Origin: Planctomycetaceae bacterium
GTDB lineage: Bacteria > Planctomycetota > Planctomycetia > Pirellulales > UBA1268
Reading direction: 5' to 3'
Assembly (NCBI GenBank): GCA_947459185.1
Contig: CANHCU010000019.1
Location: forward strand, 1 to 41,757
DNA length: 41,757 nucleotides
Shown piece after piece: positions 16,172 to 24,936 of this stretch. The notes beneath the pieces were generated by a model. That model was not told where the DNA came from and did no database searches. It saw nothing but the letters and a program-made list of their open reading frames with translations. The position numbers were made by a program, and so were the translations under genes. Numbering within the stretch: position 1 is the first letter of the stretch; the number at the start of each line of letters is the position of its first letter.

Positions 16172-18184
16172 ATGTCCCTCTCCATCGCCACCGACCGCAC
16201 CCCGCGGCCACCGCTGCCGACGACCCGGGCCGAGATGCTCGCGCGGGGCTGGGAGTCGGTCGATGTGGTGTTTGTCAGCGGCGATGCCTACGTCGATCAC
16301 CCGAGTTTCGCCAACGGCCTGCTTGCGCGGCTCTTGGAAGCGGCGGGCTTCCGGGTGGCGGTGCTCGCCCAGCCCGACTGGAGCACCTGCGACGCCTGGC
16401 GGCAGTTTGGCCGGCCCCGGCTCTTCTTCGGCATCTCGGCGGGCAACATGGACTCGATGATCAATCACTACACCGCCAACCGAAAGGTCCGTAACGACGA
16501 CGCCTATTCCCCTGGCGGTGCCATTGGCCGACGGCCCGACCGGGCCACGCTCGCCTACTGCCAACGGTCTCGGGAAGCGTTTCCGGGAGTGCCTGTGGTC
16601 GCCGGCGGAGTCGAGGCGAGCCTCCGCCGGATCGCCCACTACGACTACTGGAGCGACACGGTCCGCCGTTCAATCATCCTCGACTCGAAGGCCGATCTGA
16701 TCGTCTTCGGGATGGGGGAGCGGACGGTGCTCGACGTCGCCCGCGGACTCGCGGCATCGGCCGATCAGACCTCCGACGGCCTTGCCACGACCGTGATGGT
16801 GAAAGCCCTCCGTGACCGTCGTGGCGTGGCCTACCGGCTCGGCGCGAGCGAACCGCCGCCGTCGGACCCCGACACCCTCGCTCTGCCCGACTACGACGCG
16901 GTGGTCAGCGATAAGCTCGCCTTCTGCGAGATGACACGGATCTCGCACCTCGAGACCAACCCACACAACGCGAAGCGGCTCGTGCAGCGATATGGCCGTG
17001 AGGCGGTGGTCGTGAATCCCCCTGCCCTGCCGTTGGAGCAGGACGAGATGGACGAGGTCTACGGGCTGCCGTTCACCCGCCGGCCGCACTCCTGTTATGG
17101 CGGCGCCCGCATCCCGGCATTCGAGGTCGTCGAAACGAGCGTCCAGATCATGCGGGGCTGCTTCGGCGGCTGCACGTTCTGCTCGATCACGGCCCACGAG
17201 GGGCGGATCATCCAGAGCCGCTCACAGGATTCGATCATCACCGAGATCAAGCTCCTGGCCTCGCAGCCCGGCTTCAAGGGCACGGTCTCCGACATCGGCG
17301 GCCCGACCGCCAACATGTATCAGATGCGGTGCTCGCGGCCCGAGGTGGAGGCGAAGTGCCGCCGGCTCTCCTGCGTGCACCCCACCGTCTGCAAACTGCT
17401 GGGCACCGATCACGGCCCGCTGAAGGCGGTGATGAAGGAGGCGCGGAGCGTCGAAGGGGTCAAGCGGGTGCTCGTGGCCTCAGGCGTGCGCATGGACCTC
17501 GCCCGCAAAGACCCCGAGTATCTCCGGGAACTTGCCGAACATCATGTCGGCGGCCACTTGAAGGTGGCGCCTGAGCACGTCGATCGCGAGGTGCTCGACC
17601 TGATGAAGAAGCCGTCGGCCGACGACTTTGTGGAGTTCGACAAGGCATTCAAGGCCGCCAGCCGCCGCGTGGGCAAGAAGCAGTACACGGTGCCCTACTT
17701 CATCGCCAGCCATCCGGGCAGCGGTGTGGAGGAGATGATCGAACTGGCTCTCTTCCTCAAACGCAACAGCTACCAGCCCGATCAGGTGCAGGATTTCATC
17801 CCGAGTCCCTTCGACATCGCCGCCTGCATGTACTACACCGGCCTCGATCCGATGACAAAGCAGCCGGTGAAGGTGACGAAGGGCCTCCGCGACCGGCGGA
17901 TGCAGCGGGCCTTGCTCCAGTTCTTCAAACCGGAGAACTACTTCGAGGTGCGGCGGGCGCTCGAGGAGGCCGGCCGTCAGGACCTCATCGGCTCAGGCTG
18001 CGACTGCCTGATTCCGGAACGCGCGCCGAAGGAGGCGCTCGACCGCAAGCGGAGCGAGGCGACGCGGGCGTTCACGGAGAACACATCCGGCGACCACATC
18101 CGCGGCAGGCCCGCCTCGGGATCTCGTAAGGAATCCCGCCAGCGGAAGAGCGTGGGCTACCGGCCCAAACGCGGCAAGCGGTAG
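16172..18184 (+). CDS. YgiQ-family radical SAM protein
   Basis: A 670-residue protein of the YgiQ/UPF0313 family. The N-terminal half (to about 290) is the vitamin B12-like / YgiQ domain, with '[15 protein letters not shown]'-like sequence '[23 protein letters not shown]', '[22 protein letters not shown]' and '[21 protein letters not shown]'. The radical SAM core begins with the cluster motif C330-F-G-G-C334-T-F-C337, which binds the [4Fe-4S] cluster and S-adenosylmethionine. The C-terminal part ('[20 protein letters not shown]') is the family's own domain, ending in a Lys/Arg-rich tail of about 35 residues. The reaction catalysed by YgiQ proteins is not established. ATG 16172 is chosen because the family's N-terminus starts with the '[11 protein letters not shown]' segment just after it. 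Confidence 0.93.
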   Translation: MSLSIATDRTPRPPLPTTRAEMLARGWESVDVVFVSGDAYVDHPSFANGLLARLLEAAGFRVAVLAQPDWSTCDAWRQFGRPRLFFGISAGNMDSMINHYTANRKVRNDDAYSPGGAIGRRPDRATLAYCQRSREAFPGVPVVAGGVEASLRRIAHYDYWSDTVRRSIILDSKADLIVFGMGERTVLDVARGLAASADQTSDGLATTVMVKALRDRRGVAYRLGASEPPPSDPDTLALPDYDAVVSDKLAFCEMTRISHLETNPHNAKRLVQRYGREAVVVNPPALPLEQDEMDEVYGLPFTRRPHSCYGGARIPAFEVVETSVQIMRGCFGGCTFCSITAHEGRIIQSRSQDSIITEIKLLASQPGFKGTVSDIGGPTANMYQMRCSRPEVEAKCRRLSCVHPTVCKLLGTDHGPLKAVMKEARSVEGVKRVLVASGVRMDLARKDPEYLRELAEHHVGGHLKVAPEHVDREVLDLMKKPSADDFVEFDKAFKAASRRVGKKQYTVPYFIASHPGSGVEEMIELALFLKRNSYQPDQVQDFIPSPFDIAACMYYTGLDPMTKQPVKVTKGLRDRRMQRALLQFFKPENYFEVRRALEEAGRQDLIGSGCDCLIPERAPKEALDRKRSEATRAFTENTSGDHIRGRPASGSRKESRQRKSVGYRPKRGKR

Positions 18185-18263
18185 TCGCCCAGAGCCCGTG
18201 CCGAAAAAGACCGGAATGCCTGCCCCGCGAACGCCCTAGGTCGCATTCTGAGTGACAAAAACC

Positions 18264-18291
18264 GTTTTTCCACCGGAATGCCGACTACTAT
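18264..18291 (+). promoter_or_regulatory. Possible promoter of the PSCyt1 gene
   Basis: TACTAT (18286-18291) fits a -10 box. GTTTTT at 18264-18269 is a weak -35 at 16 bases. The region is markedly A/T-rich relative to its surroundings and lies 45 bases before the start codon. Confidence 0.35.
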
Positions 18292-18336
18292 AGGGATGTC
18301 GTTTCCGTGCCCGCCGCGACCTCAATTGAGACGCTC

Positions 18337-21333
18337 ATGTTGCGAGCAGCCATTCTCTCGGCGTATGCGTGCTTGGCGTGCTGGTCCTGCGAATGCGCCG
18401 CTGCGGCAGCGGCCGAGCCGGCGCCGGCGGCCGCCGTCCGGTTCAATCGCGACATTCGGCCGATCCTTTCCGACAACTGCTTTGCCTGCCACGGCCCCGA
18501 CGAGGATGATCGTGGCGGCGATCTGCGGCTCGACGTCCGGGAGGATGCGGTCGCCGACCGTGGCGGCTATGCCGCGATCGTGCCGGGCAAGCCCGACGAG
18601 AGCGAGATCCTGAAACGAATCCTGTCGCACGATGACGACGAGGTCATGCCTCCGCCGCGGGCAAAGAAGACACCGCTCACGGCCTCCCAGATCGAGACGC
18701 TCCGCCGGTGGATCGCCGAGGGCGCCCCTTACCAGCGGCACTGGGCCTTCGAGCCGGTCGAGCTTTACCAACCGCCGGATGGAGCAGGGTCGAAGTGGGG
18801 CCACAACCCGATCGACGCGTTCATCGCGGCGCGGCTCCACGCCGAAGGACTCGCGGCCTCACCCGAGGCGGACAAAGCGGTTCTCCTCCGCCGTGTGTCG
18901 CTCGACTTGGTCGGGCTGCAGCCCACGCCCGACCAACTCGCCGCGTTTCTCGCCGATGAATCGCCCGATGCGTACGAGCGGGCCGTGGATCGGCTGCTCG
19001 CCTCGCCCCACTACGGCGAGCGGTGGGGCAGGCACTGGCTCGACCAGGCCCGCTATGCCGACTCGAACGGCTACTCCGTCGACTCCGAACGGTCGATGTG
19101 GCCCTATCGCGACTGGGTGATCGACGCCATCAACAGCGACATGCCGTTCGACCGGTTTACCATTCAGCAGCTTGCAGGCGACCTCCTGCCCGAGGCGACG
19201 AAGCTGCAGAGGATCGCCTCCGGCTTCCAACGCAACACGATGATCAACGAGGAGGGTGGTTCGAAGCCGGAGCAGTTTCGCGTCGAGGCAGCGATCGACC
19301 GGGTGAACACGACGGGCGCGGTCTGGCTGGGGCTGACCGTAGGCTGCGCCCAGTGCCACACTCACAAGTACGATCCGATCTTGCACAAGGAGTATTTCCA
19401 GCTCTTTGCCTTCTACGACAGCGACGCCGACGTGAACAACGTCGCCGACACGGTCGAGGTGGTGCCCGGCGAGATCATCGGAAAGCCGGGGGCCGTCACG
19501 CGGCAGCAACTCGACCAGTCCGAACGTGACGTCGCACGGATCCGGGCTGCCGCCCGCGACCGGCTCGGCGAATGGATTTCATCGTGGCCGTCGATCGAGG
19601 TCGAGGCGGCGCCCGGCCCGTCGAATGCGTGGACTGCCGTCGCGTCGGAGGCTCCGGCGGCCGACGCCGCGAAGATGTCGCTGAAGATCGATCCGTCGCC
19701 GTCGCCGATCGTCGCGATCAGGCTGGCCTTCCCGACGGAAAAAGTGGAGGGCGAGGAGACTCCGAAACGGTCGCATACCAAGGACGACACGTTCGTCGTC
19801 GGTGAGGTCACGATTGCCGCGGAGGGCAAGCCCGTCCCGCTCATGACCGCCTTCGCCTCGATGGAGCGGCCGAAGTTCCCCGCGGCTCAGGCAGTGGACG
19901 GCAACGCGGCGACCGGCTGGAGCGTGGAGCCGAAGGACCATCTCGCCGATGCATCGCTCGTGGTCGTTCCCCGCGAGCCGATCCCGGCGGACACGCAGCT
20001 CGCTATTTCCATCCAGTTTCCGGCCGCCAACAAGGACGCTCGGCAGGTGCCTCGCCGCATCTCCGTGGAAACGACCACCGATGCGAAGCTCGCGCCGCTC
20101 GATGCCGCGACGGTGGCGCCGCTCGTCGATGCGATCAAGGCGTCGCGGTCGCAGCACGACGGACCGAAGGACGCCGATGTCCTGAAGGCCTTCGCGGTCG
20201 TTGACGTCGAGCAGCACGCCGCGGCGTTCGACCGCGAGCAACTCCGCCGGAAAGCGACAATCGGGAAGACGCTCGTCATGCGTCATCTCGCCAAGCCGCG
20301 AGAGACGCTGCTGCACATCCGCGGCGATTATCTCAACCCAGACAAGAAGCTCGGCCCGCTCGTCCCCGGCACGCCTGCGTTCCTACCGCCGCTGGCAGCT
20401 TCGGCCGATGCCGCCGGCAGCACGACCGCCACCGCCCCGAACCGGCTCGCACTCGCCTGCTGGCTCGTGCGGGCCGACAACCCGCTCACGCCCAGGGTGA
20501 CGGTGAACCGTGTCTGGATGCGGTATTTCGGCATCGGCCTGGTGGAGACCGAAAACGACTTCGGCACCCAGGGTTCGCCCCCCTCCCATCCGGAGCTGCT
20601 CGACTGGCTCGCCGCCACGTTCGTGAAGGATGGCTGGTCGATGAAGAAACTGCACCGGCTGATCGTCACGAGCGCCACCTACCGCCAGTCTTCGGTCCAT
20701 CGGGCCGAACTGGCCGCCAAGGATCCCCGCAATCTTCTTCTGGGCCGGCAGAATCGAATCCGGCTCGACGCGGAGATCGTCCGTGACACGGCGATGCTGG
20801 CGGCGGGGCTCCTGTGCGACGATCTCGGCGGCCCGCCAGTCCATCCGCCGCAGCCGGACGGCGTCTATTCCTTCACCCAGACCGGCAAAACCTGGCGTAC
20901 GGACACGGGCCCCCAGCGGTATCGGCGCAGCCTCTACACGCAGTTCTATCGCAGCGCTCCGCACCCGCTCTTCACGACCTTCGACGCGCCGAATTTCTCG
21001 ACAGCATGCACCCGCAGAGCTCCGTCCAACACGCCGCTGCAGTCGCTCATGCTGGCCAACGATCCGATCTTCGTCGAGGCCGCAAACGCGATCGGCGATC
21101 GGGCGGTCGCGGCGGCAGGCGGGGACGTCGGACCGGGTGGCGATGCGACCGCCCGTGCGATCGACCAGCTCTTCCGCTTCTGTCTGGCCCGACCGCCATC
21201 GGCCATGGAGCGGCGGCTGTCGGAGGATTTTCTTCTCCAGCAGCGGGGCCACGACCCGGCCACGACCTCCGAGGCATGGCATGCCCTGGCCCGTGGCGTC
21301 ATCAATACCGACAATTTCACGACGCGGGAGTAG
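18337..21333 (+). CDS. PSCyt1/DUF1549/DUF1553 planctomycete cytochrome-like protein
   Basis: A 998-residue exported protein, signal peptide MLRAAILSAYACLACWSCECAAAAAA. The PSCyt1 domain at about 34-105 holds a haem c motif C48-F-A-C51-H52, with 'DIRPILSDNCFACHGPDE' typical of the family. DUF1549 follows (about 155-365) with 'RRVSLDLVGLQPTPDQL', 'HYGERWGRHWLDQARYADSNGY' and a second CxxCH, C337-A-Q-C340-H341. A less conserved beta-rich stretch (about 430-620) precedes DUF1553 (about 690-960: 'NRVWMRYFGIGLVETENDFGTQG', 'SATYRQSS', 'SPLQSLMLAND'-like 'NTPLQSLMLANDPIFVEAA'). Such proteins are abundant in planctomycetes and nearly always sit next to DUF1501 proteins; a role in degrading complex sulfated polymers or in electron transfer is discussed but unproven. 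ATG 18337 gives the signal peptide. Confidence 0.93.
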   Translation: MLRAAILSAYACLACWSCECAAAAAAEPAPAAAVRFNRDIRPILSDNCFACHGPDEDDRGGDLRLDVREDAVADRGGYAAIVPGKPDESEILKRILSHDDDEVMPPPRAKKTPLTASQIETLRRWIAEGAPYQRHWAFEPVELYQPPDGAGSKWGHNPIDAFIAARLHAEGLAASPEADKAVLLRRVSLDLVGLQPTPDQLAAFLADESPDAYERAVDRLLASPHYGERWGRHWLDQARYADSNGYSVDSERSMWPYRDWVIDAINSDMPFDRFTIQQLAGDLLPEATKLQRIASGFQRNTMINEEGGSKPEQFRVEAAIDRVNTTGAVWLGLTVGCAQCHTHKYDPILHKEYFQLFAFYDSDADVNNVADTVEVVPGEIIGKPGAVTRQQLDQSERDVARIRAAARDRLGEWISSWPSIEVEAAPGPSNAWTAVASEAPAADAAKMSLKIDPSPSPIVAIRLAFPTEKVEGEETPKRSHTKDDTFVVGEVTIAAEGKPVPLMTAFASMERPKFPAAQAVDGNAATGWSVEPKDHLADASLVVVPREPIPADTQLAISIQFPAANKDARQVPRRISVETTTDAKLAPLDAATVAPLVDAIKASRSQHDGPKDADVLKAFAVVDVEQHAAAFDREQLRRKATIGKTLVMRHLAKPRETLLHIRGDYLNPDKKLGPLVPGTPAFLPPLAASADAAGSTTATAPNRLALACWLVRADNPLTPRVTVNRVWMRYFGIGLVETENDFGTQGSPPSHPELLDWLAATFVKDGWSMKKLHRLIVTSATYRQSSVHRAELAAKDPRNLLLGRQNRIRLDAEIVRDTAMLAAGLLCDDLGGPPVHPPQPDGVYSFTQTGKTWRTDTGPQRYRRSLYTQFYRSAPHPLFTTFDAPNFSTACTRRAPSNTPLQSLMLANDPIFVEAANAIGDRAVAAAGGDVGPGGDATARAIDQLFRFCLARPPSAMERRLSEDFLLQQRGHDPATTSEAWHALARGVINTDNFTTRE

Positions 21334-21340
21334 AAGCATC

Positions 21341-22795
21341 ATGCCGGCCGACAGCCCGATCGAAACCGAGCTCCTGAAACATGCCACGCGGCGGCAGTTC
21401 TTCGCCAACACCGGCGTGAGCGTCGGCGCCATCGCCCTTGCCGACATGCTCCGGGCCGAGGAGCCCGCAGGCGACACGGTCCGGCCGAGTGCCGCCAGCC
21501 CCATGGCCGTGCGACCGCCGCATTTCGCGCCGCGGGCGAAGCGGGTGATCTACCTGTTCATGGCTGGCGGCCCGAGCCAGTTTGAACTGTTCGCCGATAA
21601 GCCGAAGCTGCGGGAATTAAGCGGTCAGGCTCCGCCGGCGAGCCTGATGGCGGGCCGGCAGTTCGCCTTCCTGAAGGGCGACGAGAAACTGCTCGGTTCA
21701 AAGCGGAAGTTCGCCCGTCACGGCGAGTGCGGCATGGAGGTGAGCGAACTCCTGCCGCACACCGCGAAGATGGTGGACGACGTCTGCTGGGTGCGGTCAT
21801 GCACGACCGACGTGTTCAACCACGGGCCGGCGAAGCTGTTTATGAACACGGGCTTCCAGGTGCCGGGCCGCCCGTCGCTCGGTTCGTGGGTGACCTACGG
21901 GATCGGCTCGCCGTCCACCGATCTGCCGGGGTTCGTCGTGCTGCAGAGCGGCCCGCGTGGGCCGCGGGCCGGCTCGGCGCTCTGGTCGGCGGGCTTTCTG
22001 CCGTCGAGCTATCAGGGAGTGCCATTCCGCAGTCAGGGCGACGCGATCCTCGACCTCAAGTCACCCAAAGGCGTGTCGCAGGACCAACAGCGGGAGCTCT
22101 TCGACTTCGTGCGCCGGCTCAACGAGGAACGGCTGGCGGCGACGCATGACCCTGAGATCCAGACACGGATCAACGCCTACGAGATGGCCTACCGCATGCA
22201 ATCGAGCGCGCCGGAACTGATGGACTTCGGCAGCGAGTCGGCCACGACGCTCGAAAGCTACGGCGCCACGCCGGGCAAGGCGTCGTTCGCCAACAACTGC
22301 CTGCTCGCACGGCGGCTGGTGGAGCGTGGCGTGCGGTTCGTGCAGCTCTACCACACCAACTGGGACCATCACGGCGGCGCGGAGAATCTCGAGGGGGAAC
22401 TCGAGAAGGTCACCGGCGAGATCGACCGGCCGTGCGCCGCGCTCGTGAAGGATCTGCAGCAGCGGGGCCTGCTCGACGACACGCTCGTGATCTGGGGTGG
22501 CGAGTTCGGCCGCACGCCGATGGGCGAGATGCGGGCTCCGGTCGGCCGCGACCATCATGTCGAGGGTTTCACGATGTGGTTCGCCGGAGGCGGCACGAGG
22601 CCCGGAACGATCATCGGCGCGACCGACGAACTGGGCCTTGGGGTCACGGAGCAGAAGGTACACGTCCACGACATCAACGCGACAATCCTCCACCTGCTCG
22701 GCTTCGACCACCAACGGCTCACCTACAGGTTCCAGGGCCGCGACTTCCGGCTCACCGACGTCCACGGCGAACTCGTCTCGGAGATGCTGGCGTAG
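21341..22795 (+). CDS. DUF1501 protein with Tat-type signal
   Basis: A 484-residue protein starting 7 bases after the PSCyt1 stop, so the two are one operon. The N-terminus has twin arginines in 'HATRRQFFANTGVSVGAIALADML', which suggests Tat export. DUF1501 motifs include 'IYLFMAGGPSQFELFADKP', 'CTTDVFNHGPAKLFMNTG', 'FVQLYHTNWDHHGGAENLEGE', 'LVIWGGEFGRTPMGE' and 'RDHHVEGFTMWFAGGGTRPG'. The conserved Asp/His residues in the last motifs resemble the metal site of alkaline phosphatase/sulfatase folds, to which DUF1501 is distantly related. Its partner in nearly every planctomycete genome is the PSCyt1/DUF1549 protein, and the two probably act in the periplasm as a complex or in the same pathway. 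The substrate is unknown. Confidence 0.92.
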   Translation: MPADSPIETELLKHATRRQFFANTGVSVGAIALADMLRAEEPAGDTVRPSAASPMAVRPPHFAPRAKRVIYLFMAGGPSQFELFADKPKLRELSGQAPPASLMAGRQFAFLKGDEKLLGSKRKFARHGECGMEVSELLPHTAKMVDDVCWVRSCTTDVFNHGPAKLFMNTGFQVPGRPSLGSWVTYGIGSPSTDLPGFVVLQSGPRGPRAGSALWSAGFLPSSYQGVPFRSQGDAILDLKSPKGVSQDQQRELFDFVRRLNEERLAATHDPEIQTRINAYEMAYRMQSSAPELMDFGSESATTLESYGATPGKASFANNCLLARRLVERGVRFVQLYHTNWDHHGGAENLEGELEKVTGEIDRPCAALVKDLQQRGLLDDTLVIWGGEFGRTPMGEMRAPVGRDHHVEGFTMWFAGGGTRPGTIIGATDELGLGVTEQKVHVHDINATILHLLGFDHQRLTYRFQGRDFRLTDVHGELVSEMLA

Positions 22796-22887
22796 GCCGC
22801 CGACGCGAGCAGGCGAACCGGAAAGCCACGGCGTCCGTAGACTCAAAGACGAGCGTTCCCACACCCTCCATTTCGACAGAGTCTTCC

Positions 22888-23208
22888 ATGCGTATGCTAC
22901 GCCTGCTTGTCCTGCCTCTCATCGCCAGCGTCATCGTCACCGGTCCCCCGACGACCGCCCAGGCGGCCGGGCCGCGGAATCCCTATTCGAGCTTCAACCT
23001 CTCCGGGCTCAACTACGGGGCCCAGCAATGGGATCGTGACCAGCGGGCCGGCCGCGTCGTCTGGCCCTACTACAACACGCCGTCGCGAAGCTATTACCGC
23101 GGCTCCAACGTGAGCGTGGGCGGAGTCACGGGCGGGGCCGGTGGCGCCATGATTCAGGGTGGCACCTCTCGCTCGACCCCGCGTGCCGTCCGCCGCTGGC
23201 GGCGGTAG
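22888..23208 (+). CDS. Small secreted Gly/Ser/Tyr-rich protein
   Basis: A 106-residue protein with a clear signal peptide (MRMLRLLVLPLIASVIVTGPPTTAQA, cleavage near 27). The mature part (about 80 residues) is rich in Gly, Ser, Arg and Tyr, with 'NPYSSFNLSGLNYGAQQWDRDQ' and 'NVSVGGVTGGAGGAMIQGGTS', and ends in a basic tail 'RAVRRWRR'. No domain is recognised. It lies 92 bases downstream of the DUF1501 gene; the long open frame before it is out of register with a signal peptide. It could be a small matrix or envelope protein, but this is only a description of composition. Confidence 0.65.
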   Translation: MRMLRLLVLPLIASVIVTGPPTTAQAAGPRNPYSSFNLSGLNYGAQQWDRDQRAGRVVWPYYNTPSRSYYRGSNVSVGGVTGGAGGAMIQGGTSRSTPRAVRRWRR

Positions 23209-23232
23209 CGGGCCCTACCTGGAGTCCAGGAA

Positions 23233-23259
23233 GCCGGGATCGGCGGAAGCTCGAGGAGC
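23233..23259. repeat. Element A, first block only
   Basis: Matches 2915-2942 with one G fewer in the opening G run (GATCGGCGGAAGCTCGAG shared). The rest of the element is missing here; the following bases form a hairpin. Confidence 0.7.
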
Positions 23260-23269
23260 TGTCTTTACG

Positions 23270-23295
23270 AAAAACACGACATCGTGTCGTTTTTT
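23270..23295. terminator. Candidate bidirectional terminator
   Basis: ACGACA (23276-23281), loop TCG, TGTCGT (23285-23290), flanked by AAAAA on the left and TTTTT on the right that extend the pairing after one mismatch. This shape can terminate in both directions and lies between the convergent small secreted protein and acyltransferase genes. Confidence 0.7.
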
Positions 23296-23323
23296 CTTGG
23301 CAAACGCAGTTTGCTGGTGCTGC

Positions 23324-23342
23324 GCATGGCATCCTGCCATGC
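23324..23342. repeat. Perfect 8-bp hairpin
   Basis: GCATGGCA (23324-23331), loop TCC, TGCCATGC (23335-23342). No T-tract follows. It lies between the two element A copies. Confidence 0.6.
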
Positions 23343-23353
23343 CGTCTTGGGTA

Positions 23354-23455
23354 GCCGGGATCGGCGGAAGCTCGAGAGGATTTTTCGACCTTCTGGGGAA
23401 TGGGCTGTCGTAGGTCGTGGAAGGAGAAAAATCCGTAGCGACGAGACTTCTGCCG
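23354..23455. repeat. Interspersed element A, copy 2
   Basis: First block 23354-23376 and last block GCGACGAGACTTCTGCCG (23438-23455), same order and similar spacing as at 2915-3024. Sequence between the blocks keeps short identical words (ATTTTTCG, GGGGAA). Confidence 0.75.
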
Positions 23456-23491
23456 GCCCGGCGGTGCGTCGCCATGCAAGGCGGCCCGTAT

Positions 23492-23520
23492 TCCCTTGCT
23501 TGCGCTGCGGGCTTGAATGG
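23492..23520. repeat. Family 1 repeat, single arm
   Basis: Left-type arm (TCCCTTGCTTGCGCTGCGGG then CTTGAATGG), ending 24 bases before the acyltransferase stop codon. Confidence 0.75.
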
Positions 23521-23544
23521 AGGGCGGCGCCACGCGGAAGCGTT

Positions 23545-24696
23545 TCACCCGCCTGCCTTTGGCGGGTCGTCTTGATAGATCCGGTATTTCTTGGTGACCA
23601 GCGCGCCACCGCGTTCGAGCGTCCGCTTCGAGAGATGGTTGCTCTCCAGCACCCAGGAGAATTCCACCTCCTTCATGCCCCAGTCCTGCAGCGGCTTCAC
23701 CAGCCCCGCCATCAGCACCAGCCCCACGCCCCAGGCCTGGTATTCGGGCACGACGTTCGTGCTGATCGCCCGCATCCGCTTGATGCCCTTCTTGTTCCAG
23801 AGCAGCCGCAGGAAGCCGAATGGAAACAGCCGGCCGTTGATCGCCTTGATGCGCGGGTTGAAGTCGAGCAGGCAGAAGGCGGTACCGATCGGCTTGCCGT
23901 TCACCTCGGCCACGAGCGCCAGTTCCGGCACGATCAGGTGCCGTAGGCTCTCGGCCATGTGCTTCACCTCGCCTGACGTGAGCGGCACGAAGCCCCAGGT
24001 GCCGCCGAGGCTCGAGTTGTAGATTTCGAGAAACATCCGCACCTCGTCATCGAAGCGGCTGCGGTCGAGCGGACGGACCTTCACTCCGAACCGTTCCTTC
24101 ACCCCCTCCACCATCGTCGCTAGCTTCGAGTCGAGCGACGCCAGCATCGAGAGCTCACCCCAGAACGCGTAGAGGTCCTCGATCTTCCCGAAGCCGTTGG
24201 CCTCGATCAGCTTGCCGTACCAGGGCCGGTTGTGCGTCATCATGAAAAAGGGAGCCGTGTCGAAGCCCTCGACGAGCAGGCCGCACTCGTAGTTGAGTGA
24301 GGGGTTCACCGGCCCGCGGATCGACGTCATGCCCTGCGCGTGGAGCCAGTCCTTTGCCGCATTGAAGAGGCCGCGGGCTGCCTCGGCATCGTCGTCGCAC
24401 TCGAAGAAGCCGAAGAAGCCCCGCTGCTCCTTGTAGCGGTCGATGTGGCCGGCGTTGACGATCGCCGTGATCCGGCCGACATCGCGGCCGTTTCGCGTGG
24501 CCAGAAACGATCGACTCTTCGAACGCTCGTAGAACGGATGAGGGCGGAAGCCGAGCAGTTCTTCCTGCGACATGACCAGCGGCGGCATCCAGCACGGGTC
24601 GTCCCGATAGATCCGCCACGGCAGTTCGATGAACCGCTTCCGTTCTGCACGGGTGTCCACCGGTCGAACGATGACTTCCGCCAAGGCAAGCTCCAT
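23545..24696 (-). CDS. YghO-like GNAT-fold acyltransferase
   Basis: A 383-residue protein of the group usually annotated as GNAT N-acetyltransferase or YghO. The N-terminal half has 'FIELPWRIYRDDPCWMPPLV' and 'PHPFYERSKSRSFLATRNGRDVGRITAIVN', the opening of a GNAT fold, then 'GFFGFFECDDDAEAARGLFNAAKDWL' and 'SIRGPVNPSLNYECGLLVEGFD'. The C-terminal half has a second GNAT-like core with 'LALVAEVNGKPIGTAFCLLDFNP' and 'YQAWGVGLVLMAGLVKP' (an acyl-CoA site), ending in 'VEFSWVLESNHLSKRTLERGGA'. As I recall, the bacterial ceramide synthase of Caulobacter belongs to this type, and the neighbouring epimerase supports that reading, but both points are inference. ATG 24696 is preferred over an upstream in-frame start that adds an unlikely 32 residues. 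Confidence 0.85.
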   Translation of the reverse strand: MELALAEVIVRPVDTRAERKRFIELPWRIYRDDPCWMPPLVMSQEELLGFRPHPFYERSKSRSFLATRNGRDVGRITAIVNAGHIDRYKEQRGFFGFFECDDDAEAARGLFNAAKDWLHAQGMTSIRGPVNPSLNYECGLLVEGFDTAPFFMMTHNRPWYGKLIEANGFGKIEDLYAFWGELSMLASLDSKLATMVEGVKERFGVKVRPLDRSRFDDEVRMFLEIYNSSLGGTWGFVPLTSGEVKHMAESLRHLIVPELALVAEVNGKPIGTAFCLLDFNPRIKAINGRLFPFGFLRLLWNKKGIKRMRAISTNVVPEYQAWGVGLVLMAGLVKPLQDWGMKEVEFSWVLESNHLSKRTLERGGALVTKKYRIYQDDPPKAGG

Positions 24697-24936
24697 GTCG
24701 TGGGTATTCGTTGGGCATCGGCCGGAAACCCCGTAAGGGCAGGAATTTCGGTCGCGACACCGCATCTTCTGCCCAGGCGTCAGGGTCGTCAACGCCGGCA
24801 GGGAAGCCGCCCTTCAAAAGTCTGAACCGCCGCCATCCGATGGTATGATGGGGCCTTGTGACATGCGGTCACCGCGTTCATCAAGGACGGAACGATCAGC
24901 CCGGCAGGATCCGGAGTGTTCGGGAGAGGTCCTACG
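24697..24936. promoter_or_regulatory. Divergent promoter region
   Basis: 240 bases between divergent starts. TATGAT at 24844-24849 is a plausible -10 for the rightward gene; the -35 (around 24821) is poor. No symmetrical operator was seen. Confidence 0.35.

Larger units (their letters stand above)
23209..23544. other. Gene-free stretch packed with repeats and hairpins
   Basis: 336 bases between convergent genes. From left to right: first block of element A (23233-23259), a hairpin with A/T flanks (23270-23295), a perfect 8-bp hairpin (23324-23342), element A copy 2 (23354-23455) and a family 1 arm (23492-23520). Confidence 0.75.
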
